This document shows positions 6,224 through 10,867 of a DNA stretch of 10,867 nucleotides, piece by piece. A program made the position numbers and the translations under genes. The stretch is from RGIG464 sp045599585. GTDB taxonomy: Bacteria; Myxococcota_A; Bradymonadia; UBA4248. How positions within the stretch are numbered: the first letter of the stretch is position 1; each line of letters opens with the position of its first letter. The notes beneath the pieces were generated by a model, which searched no databases, had not been told where the DNA came from, and was given only the letters and a program-made list of their open reading frames with translations. The stretch is taken from the NCBI GenBank assembly GCA_045599585.1, contig JAZRWH010000097.1, forward strand, positions 1 to 10,867. Direction: 5' to 3'.

Positions 6224-7522
6224 TTATTCGTTGACGTATTCGATATCACGAATCACGGCCATGTGCTGCATATTGGTCACGCGCGATTTAACGCTTTGTG
6301 TTTCGGGGTCGACCGTGCCGCAGTCAGCTGCTGTTACAGGCGAAACATCCCCTAATTCGCCCAACTTATAAAAGACGCACGGATCGAAAACGTGTCCGTT
6401 CGGGTACGTATGTTCGCCGATTTCAATGGGAACTTCCAATTTATCGAGGTCAAAGCTAAACAATAACCAATCGTAGGGATCGTCGCGTTCGCCGCTCGTC
6501 ATGCCGTTGCCTTTTTGATCCACGGGATAAGTGAAGTTAGTGGCAGAACTCGATTTCTTTTGAAACATAGATTTGAAGTCACCTTCGACGCCACCACGTG
6601 TTTTGCTGTTAAAATCGCCACCTATGACGACATAATACTGGTTTGGATTGTTTTCGCCGATTTTGTTTTTGATTTTTTTGAGCAGTTTGGGACGTTCTGT
6701 GGAGGTTCCATTGATGGTGAGATGAACGCTGACGGCAAAGACATCGCGTGGGCCTGGAATATCTATGATGGCCCAGTCCCAATTACGGTTAGATGCGCCA
6801 CCTTCTGCATCCCACCATCCTGATTCAATGATCGGATAGCGCGAAATGATCCCGTTGGGGATGATATTTGGGCTGAAGGACGGGGTATCTTCAGGGCTGA
6901 AAGAATAAGTGTATTCTTCGCCAAAAGCGAGTTTGACAAGGTCATCGCGTGAACCTTCTTCGTAGCTGAATTCTTGAATCATTACGATATCTGGTTTAAG
7001 CGCCTGAAAAATGTGTATTCCGGGCTCTTGGTAAGTCTGATGATTGCCACTCGTGATATTGGCGGCCATAAAACGTATGCGATAAACTTCACCATTGGTC
7101 TCATCATCCTTGTTACCGGGATTTGAGTTGTTACCGGGATTTGAGTTGTTACCGGGATCAGAGTTGTTACCGGGATTTGAGTTGTTACCGGGATCAGAGT
7201 TGTTACCGGGATCAGAGTTGTTACCGGGATCAGAGTTGTTACCGGGATTTGAGTTGTTACCAGGATTTGAGTTGTTACCGGGATCAGAGTTGTTACTGGG
7301 ATTTGAGTTTTCAGTAATATCGAACAGGATATTATTGCCGTTTTCATCTGTATAAAGAATACATTCGTGTCCGTTATTACATTCAAAACTTTCGTACGGA
7401 ACGCCATTGTATAAATAATAGTTTGTATTATCTGATTTTTTATCAGAGTCTTCTGAACATGCGCCAAAAAGTGTAGAAAGTAAAAAAGCAGAAACGAGAC
7501 AAAGCGAAGCAGACTGTTTCAT
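6224..7522 (-). CDS. EEP-family lipoprotein nuclease with Asn/Pro/Gly repeat linker
   Basis: A 432 aa predicted lipoprotein with lipid attachment at C22 (LFGAC). After a short N-terminal part with C48 and C54 comes a low-complexity linker of eleven NS(N/D)P(G/S)N units (residues 72-137), which replaces the beta modules of its paralogues and probably acts as a flexible tether. The EEP domain (about 146-432) carries N155, E184 (MIQEF), H267 (SVHL), D303/N305 (GGDFN), D351 (DWLL) and H420 (MQHMAVI). It also has GHVFD (376-380), a motif found in all four paralogues here. The start is supported by AAAGG about eight bases upstream. It is the middle gene of the leftward operon: 95 bp after the upstream gene and 17 bp before the next. 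It is probably exported and membrane-anchored; substrate unknown. Confidence 0.88.
   Translation of the reverse strand: MKQSASLCLVSAFLLSTLFGACSEDSDKKSDNTNYYLYNGVPYESFECNNGHECILYTDENGNNILFDITENSNPSNNSDPGNNSNPGNNSNPGNNSDPGNNSDPGNNSDPGNNSNPGNNSDPGNNSNPGNNSNPGNKDDETNGEVYRIRFMAANITSGNHQTYQEPGIHIFQALKPDIVMIQEFSYEEGSRDDLVKLAFGEEYTYSFSPEDTPSFSPNIIPNGIISRYPIIESGWWDAEGGASNRNWDWAIIDIPGPRDVFAVSVHLTINGTSTERPKLLKKIKNKIGENNPNQYYVVIGGDFNSKTRGGVEGDFKSMFQKKSSSATNFTYPVDQKGNGMTSGERDDPYDWLLFSFDLDKLEVPIEIGEHTYPNGHVFDPCVFYKLGELGDVSPVTAADCGTVDPETQSVKSRVTNMQHMAVIRDIEYVNE
7112..7309 (-). repeat. In-frame 18 bp tandem repeat, 11 copies
   Basis: Eleven 18 bp units encode NS(N/D)P(G/S)N. On the + strand the unit reads GTTACCGGGAT followed by TTGAGTT or CAGAGTT. 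The two main versions differ in two adjacent bases and give Asn or Asp; one unit has CCAGG and the terminal unit has ACTGG (encoding Ser for Gly). Because 18 is a multiple of three, copy-number change would alter linker length without breaking the frame. Confidence 0.95.
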
Positions 7523-7617
7523 AGAGACACCTTTATCCTATTCGTGGTGGCTTTGCACAAAAGTCTTTGGGAGACACGATATACAAAGAAAGAGAAAACA
7601 GTGTAGGGCACGAGAGC

Positions 7618-9054
7618 TTATTTAAAATGACAGAATTCGTTGGTTGATGTGTCGTCGAGCGTATAGACGAAATCTCGTATGACGGCCATGTGTTGCATGT
7701 TTGTGGCGTCAGAGTCACCGACTTTGACAGTCGAGGGAAGATCTGCGAGTTCGTCGGCAAAATCGTGTTTCGTACAGCCTAAAAAGACGGTTTCTTTGTT
7801 AACACGTGTCGAGGCATTTCCGTAGACGCGGGAATCAAAGACGTGGCCGTTGGGATAGCTGTGTTTTCCGATAATCACGGGCGTTTCACAGGGATCAAAA
7901 TTCGGTGTTACGAGCAGCCAATCGTAGGGATCGTCTCGTTCACCGCTCGTGTTTGCGTTGTCATTTTGATCGACAGGATACGTTCCCGCAGCGTTACTTT
8001 TTATCTGAAAGATCTTAGAAAACTGAGATTCTGCGTACTCGCGTGACTTTGTATTGAAGTCGCCACCAATGACAGCTGCATAAGTCACCTTAGGATTCGC
8101 CTTGCGCAGTTCAGCAAGTTTCGTTTCGATTTTGGCAGCGACGTCTTTCATTTCGGCTTTTTGTTTGACCGTGTTGGTCAGCAGGTGGACGCTGACGGCT
8201 AAAAGATCGATGTTGCCCGGTAGGTCAATGAGCGCCCAATCGTAGTTTCGATTGGAGGGCGTGTTGTCTGTACGCCAATGACCTGACTCGAGTATTGGGA
8301 AACGCGAAATAATGCCATTGGGGATCGGGGCGGAATCGTTGGGTACAGAGCGAGCATAGACAAAGTTACTTCCGAAGGTCGAGGTTACGAACGACTTGAT
8401 CGCATCATTATTATGGTTAAATTCTTGGATCATAATGATGTCTGGTTGGAGGGCATGAAAGATACGTATGCCTTCAGCTTCGTACTGTTGTTTGCTGCCT
8501 GAGGTAATATTGGCCGCCATGAGACGTACCGTTTGTGCGCCGCTCGGCAGGATTACGACAGGATCCTGTTCGGGCTCAGGCGTAGGATTTGACGGCAAAG
8601 AACCGTCGTCCAAAATCGTCAGAGTTGTCTCTACGGGAAATAAACCATGATACGCTTCGTCTTCGCTCTCAAAACTAAATCGTACGATCGTCTTTTGTTC
8701 GCCGTCTCGCGATTTGTCATCGATGCCATCGACGATAAAACTTACGGGTGTGTCCCACGCATTCGATGCAATGGTCAAGGTTTGTGGGGTAATGGTTGCC
8801 TCAGTTGTGTCTAGGATTGTTGCTTTTACGCGGACATCAGCAGTGGGTTGACGCGATAGTTTCAGGGTCAATTTGCCGCTTTGATCGACTTCAGAAATCG
8901 TCATGTGGGCAGGTATTACCGAGACGGAGGCCTCTGTCGTAGAGGGTTGCGTGGGGGGCAGCTCTTTTTCATCTGCGTTGTCGTCACAGCTTGCAACAAA
9001 GAGGGCTGTGATCGTGCTTAAAAACAGGGTCTGCAAACGTTGGAGCTTTATCAT
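7618..9054 (-). CDS. EEP-family lipoprotein nuclease with one Calx-beta-like module
   Basis: A 478 aa predicted lipoprotein. The start at 9054 was chosen over an in-frame ATG at 9105 because AAAGGA lies six bases upstream of it and the protein then opens directly with a signal peptide ending FVASC (C23). A Ser/Thr/Pro linker and one Calx-beta-like module (about 45-150, with TISEVDQSG, PTADVRVKA and GIDDKSRDG) precede the EEP domain (about 174-478). Catalytic positions: N182, E211 (MIQEF), H290 (SVHL), D332/N334 (GGDFN), D378 (DWLL) and H455 (MQHMAVI). The residue after the lipid Cys is Asp, which in enterics would favour inner-membrane retention; that rule may not hold here. It is the first gene of the leftward three-gene run and diverges from the fourth nuclease gene across about 425 bp. 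Confidence 0.88.
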   Translation of the reverse strand: MIKLQRLQTLFLSTITALFVASCDDNADEKELPPTQPSTTEASVSVIPAHMTISEVDQSGKLTLKLSRQPTADVRVKATILDTTEATITPQTLTIASNAWDTPVSFIVDGIDDKSRDGEQKTIVRFSFESEDEAYHGLFPVETTLTILDDGSLPSNPTPEPEQDPVVILPSGAQTVRLMAANITSGSKQQYEAEGIRIFHALQPDIIMIQEFNHNNDAIKSFVTSTFGSNFVYARSVPNDSAPIPNGIISRFPILESGHWRTDNTPSNRNYDWALIDLPGNIDLLAVSVHLLTNTVKQKAEMKDVAAKIETKLAELRKANPKVTYAAVIGGDFNTKSREYAESQFSKIFQIKSNAAGTYPVDQNDNANTSGERDDPYDWLLVTPNFDPCETPVIIGKHSYPNGHVFDSRVYGNASTRVNKETVFLGCTKHDFADELADLPSTVKVGDSDATNMQHMAVIRDFVYTLDDTSTNEFCHFK

Positions 9055-9060
9055 TTGGAT

Positions 9061-9066
9061 TCCTTT
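9061..9066 (-). promoter_or_regulatory. Ribosome-binding site deciding the start at 9054
   Basis: On the minus strand AAAGGA precedes ATG (9054-9052) by six bases, while the alternative ATG at 9105 has no comparable site. Confidence 0.75.
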
Positions 9067-9209
9067 GGTGCCCAAGAGTGGCTGCGCAGTTAAGTAATTA
9101 CGCATCCCGAAAATTGACCCGCCGATTGCGGGGACCCCCTCTAATCAATTCTAAAGCGAATATCCACTTAAATTTAAAAATACTTTTGCGGCGCTTTGTT
9201 TTGTTGTTA

Positions 9210-9270
9210 GGGGGAAGTTTCCCCCTGAGCTGCTATCGCCATGAAGATGGCGATACGCAGCTACCCCCTC
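9210..9270 (+). repeat. G5/C5 palindrome plus bulged-C hairpin (copy 6) flanked by C5 tracts
   Basis: The palindrome GGGGGAAGTTTCCCCC (9210-9225) runs into a hairpin. The outer stem AGCTGC (9228-9233) pairs with GCAGCT (9257-9262). TAT (9234-9236) pairs with ATA (9253-9255), C9256 is bulged, and CGCCAT/ATGGCG closes a GAAG loop. CCCCCTG lies immediately 5' and ACCCCCTC immediately 3'. The same flanks and base-of-stem letters occur around copy 7 (10685-10742, minus strand), where the stem sequences differ but remain paired. There is no T-run, so it is not an ordinary terminator. Confidence 0.75.
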
Positions 9271-9466
9271 CGTTGGCAGACGTCATGTTTGAGCTGATGT
9301 AGGTTGCGTTTTGCTGACGTTTTGTTTGGCAGAGCAGCTGACGTCGTTGTTGTGTTGTGAAGAGGTGACTTGACTGACGGGATCAGGTGTCGTCGGAAGC
9401 GCCAAAATGATTGAATGACGTTGACAAATTCACTAAATAGAGTGTGCTCGCGAGATTCGCGGAAAG

Positions 9467-9475
9467 AAGGAGAGG
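9467..9475 (+). promoter_or_regulatory. Ribosome-binding site deciding the start at 9480
   Basis: AAGGAG (9467-9472, extended to AAGGAGAGG) lies seven bases before ATG 9480. An in-frame GTG at 9444 is upstream of this site and would put charged residues before the signal peptide, so it was rejected as the start. Confidence 0.8.
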
Positions 9476-9479
9476 TGCT

Positions 9480-10625
9480 ATGAAATGCAGTTGGCTGATG
9501 TTCGCAGCAGCATTCATGTGGATGACGGCGTGCAGCGACGATTCTGAGGATAAAAAAAGCAGTGGTGAAACCGAAAATGAGCTTCCTGGAGGCGTGACGA
9601 CAGATCCAGGGGAGCATATCGGTGAGAACGGCGCTTATTGCTACGAAAAGTGTCCGGAGCAGGCGGCGGAACAATGTGTGTCAGGCAACGTTGTTGTGTG
9701 TGAAAAAGACGCGAATGGATGTGCCAAATGGGTTGTTCAAACGATCTGTAGTGCGACGCAAACGTGCCAAGACGGACAGTCGACGTGTTCCGAACGTGGG
9801 GCTGCACAGACGGTTGCCATGCGGTTCATGGCTGGCAATATCACGACGGGCAAAAATCAAACGTACGATCTTGGGCATGGCACGCGCATTTTTAAGGCTC
9901 TTAGACCTGATATTGCGATGATCCAGGAGTTCAATCTCGACAGCATGACGCGTGAGCAATGGGTTCAATCGACGTTTGGTGAAGAATATTCGTTTGTGTT
10001 TAGTCCTAACAATATTCCCAACGGTATTATTTCAAAGTATCCAATTACGGATTCGGGATATTGGGAAACGAATGTTGAGAATGCGCGCAACTGGGATTGG
10101 GCGGTCATTGACATTCCCGGTTCACGAGACTTGCTTGCGATCAGTGTTCATCTGCACACGTCCAAGAATGCCGAGGAATATCCCGTGTTGATTCAGAGGA
10201 TTTCAGAAAAGCAGAAGGAAGGCAATTATCATGTTGTCATTGCAGGTGATTTTAATACGTCATCGCGAGAGGAAGTGCTGAAGCATTTCGATTCGGTGTT
10301 TAACGTTCGAGGGCCGTGGCCTGTAGATCAGACGGGGCGAGAGGGGACGGATGCCAATCGTAATACGCGAGAGATCGAGAATCAGCGTCCCCTGGATTGG
10401 GTTTTGTTGAGTCACGACCTAGATCGTTTGGAGATTCCCATTACGATTGGGGCACACACTTATGCGGATGGCCATGTGTTTGATTCGCGTGTCTATGCGT
10501 CTTGTTCTGCCCATGACAACGCGAATGAACTTTCGGATGTATTTCCTGTCGAAGCGAATGATTCTGGTTTTTTGAATATGCAGCATATGGCTGTCATACG
10601 TGATGTAGCGATTCCCGTTGAGTAG
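9480..10625 (+). CDS. EEP-family lipoprotein nuclease with cysteine-rich N-terminal module
   Basis: A 381 aa predicted lipoprotein with lipid attachment at C18 (MTAC). A Ser/Glu/Gly-rich linker leads to an eight-cysteine module (C54, C58, C66, C74, C81, C90, C96, C103), the kind of short disulfide-rich repeat common in myxobacterial surface proteins. The EEP domain (about 111-381) has N120 (AGNITTG), E150 (MIQEF), H224 (SVHL), D257/N259 (AGDFN), D306 (DWVL) and H369 (MQHMAVI). It is transcribed away from the other three paralogues, and its N-terminal module resembles none of theirs, although the catalytic domain is clearly homologous. Disulfides imply folding outside the cytoplasm. The substrate (extracellular DNA or RNA, phospholipid, or phosphorylated small molecule) cannot be told from the sequence. 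Confidence 0.88.
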   Translation: MKCSWLMFAAAFMWMTACSDDSEDKKSSGETENELPGGVTTDPGEHIGENGAYCYEKCPEQAAEQCVSGNVVVCEKDANGCAKWVVQTICSATQTCQDGQSTCSERGAAQTVAMRFMAGNITTGKNQTYDLGHGTRIFKALRPDIAMIQEFNLDSMTREQWVQSTFGEEYSFVFSPNNIPNGIISKYPITDSGYWETNVENARNWDWAVIDIPGSRDLLAISVHLHTSKNAEEYPVLIQRISEKQKEGNYHVVIAGDFNTSSREEVLKHFDSVFNVRGPWPVDQTGREGTDANRNTREIENQRPLDWVLLSHDLDRLEIPITIGAHTYADGHVFDSRVYASCSAHDNANELSDVFPVEANDSGFLNMQHMAVIRDVAIPVE

Positions 10626-10684
10626 CGACGTTGCATGCGCTGTATTTCTTGTCGTTGAAAAGTGTAATGTCGCAGCCGCAGGCT

Positions 10685-10742
10685 GAGGGGGTAGCGTCGT
10701 ATCCCCTTTGTCCGAAGGCAAAGGGGATAGACGCTCAGGGGG
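10685..10742 (-). repeat. Bulged-C hairpin, copy 7, flanked by C5 tracts
   Basis: On the + strand AGCGTC (10693-10698) pairs with GACGCT (10730-10735). GTAT (10699-10702) and ATA (10727-10729) form the core, and CCCCTTTG/CAAAGGGG closes an eight-base loop. On the minus strand it reads CCCCCTGAGC…TAT…ATA-C…GCTACCCCCTC, the same frame as copy 6. It lies between the fourth nuclease gene and the right IS end, whose boundary is only about four bases from the C5 tract. Confidence 0.75.
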
Positions 10743-10745
10743 AGA

Positions 10746-10867
10746 CGGTAGATTATCGTTTCAAATGCATAAAAATGAAGAAGGACCGCATCAATCCGGT
10801 GTATGATGATTTTGCATAACTACACATACGGAGGTTTGATGCGATCATTTGCTCATTTTACGTTAAA
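10746..10867 (+). mobile_element. Right IS end, IS30-like (partial, outward-facing)
   Basis: Inverted copy of 9-130 with one mismatch. Reading rightward it starts near 10746-10748 with GGTAGATT, has a leader of about 90 bases, GGAGG at 10830-10834, and the transposase start at 10839, then leaves the window. Together with the left copy it brackets all genes of the window, with both copies reading outward. Confidence 0.65.
10839..10867 (+). CDS. Transposase N-terminus, IS30-like (partial)
   Basis: Nine complete codons (MRSFAHFTL) are visible before the window ends, identical to the start of the left-hand copy, with GGAGG four bases upstream of the ATG. The family inference comes from the longer left copy. 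Confidence 0.5.

Larger units (their letters stand above)
9055..9479. other. Intergenic region between divergent nuclease genes
   Basis: No convincing gene is seen. It holds the ribosome-binding sites of both flanking genes and a small hairpin (CCCGC 9118-9122 with GCGGG 9128-9132) followed by ACCCCCTC at 9134-9141. It also contains the palindrome and structured hairpin at 9210-9270. Promoters for both directions should lie here, but none is clear: a perfect TTGACA at 9421-9426 has no acceptable -10 at 16-18 bp. Confidence 0.6.

Noticed and set aside
7112..7309. CRISPR-like array
   Set aside because: The units are contiguous without spacers, in frame, and encode a linker.
7095..7355. Plus-strand frame encoding repeated ELLPGS/ELLPGF units
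   Set aside because: It is the antisense of the 18 bp tandem repeat inside the lipoprotein gene; the repeat keeps several frames open by itself.
9421..9449. Promoter with perfect TTGACA before the fourth nuclease gene
   Set aside because: The sequences 16-18 bp downstream (TGTGCT or GTGCTC) do not resemble a -10 element.
196..10625. uvrA and the nucleases acting together in DNA repair
   Set aside because: The four nuclease-fold proteins have lipoprotein signals and would be outside the cytoplasm, whereas UvrA is cytoplasmic. Proximity alone does not support a joint pathway.
9..10867. Terminal inverted repeats of a linear plasmid or phage
   Set aside because: The repeats carry a ribosome-binding site and a transposase-like start reading off both edges, which fits IS copies better than replicon ends.

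Overview
The window looks like chromosomal accessory DNA of a Gram-negative bacterium, most likely a Myxococcota-type (deltaproteobacterial) lineage. The grounds are several predicted lipoproteins with long Ser/Asn/Asp-rich linkers, Cys-rich or Calx-beta-like N-terminal modules, and a nuclease-fold family that I associate from memory with myxobacteria. The taxonomic call is an inference; no rRNA or other marker is present.

Layout. Both edges carry the same ~122 bp sequence in inverted orientation (9-130 and 10746-10867, one mismatch at 60/10816). Each copy contains a GGAGG ribosome-binding site and the first codons of an outward-reading ORF (MRSFAHFTLNER on the left). This resembles the N-terminus of IS30-family transposases, so the window is probably the segment between two divergently oriented copies of one insertion sequence. 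Next to the left copy is a full-length UvrA (196-3012, +), followed by two stacked family hairpins (the second a terminator) and another terminator-like hairpin. A promoter then leads into a small + strand pair: a 12-cysteine DUF3795-type protein (3271-3603) and a two-TM DUF3592-type membrane protein (3646-4050). The convergent gap 4051-4472 holds a 261 bp MITE-like element with 14 bp terminal inverted repeats and a 9 bp target duplication, then three tandem hairpins that end the leftward operon.

The right half is a cluster of four paralogous lipoproteins with an endonuclease/exonuclease/phosphatase (EEP, DNase I-like) domain. Three run leftward (9054 down to 4473) and one diverges rightward (9480-10625). 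All share the C-terminal catalytic domain (MIQEF, SVHL-type, GDFN, DW, MQHMxVI motifs) but each has a different N-terminal spacer: one Calx-beta-like module, an 11-copy six-residue Asn/Ser/Pro/Gly repeat, two Calx-beta-like modules, or an eight-cysteine domain. They are probably surface or periplasmic hydrolases; the substrate is not evident.

The most unusual signal is non-coding. Seven intergenic hairpins (two after uvrA, three after the nuclease operon, one between the divergent nucleases, one before the right IS) share the architecture stem-TAT-stem-loop-stem-ATA-C-stem. A bulged C follows the ATA, and the stems around it change in a compensatory way. Two copies also keep C5 tracts on both sides, and the right IS end abuts one of these tracts.
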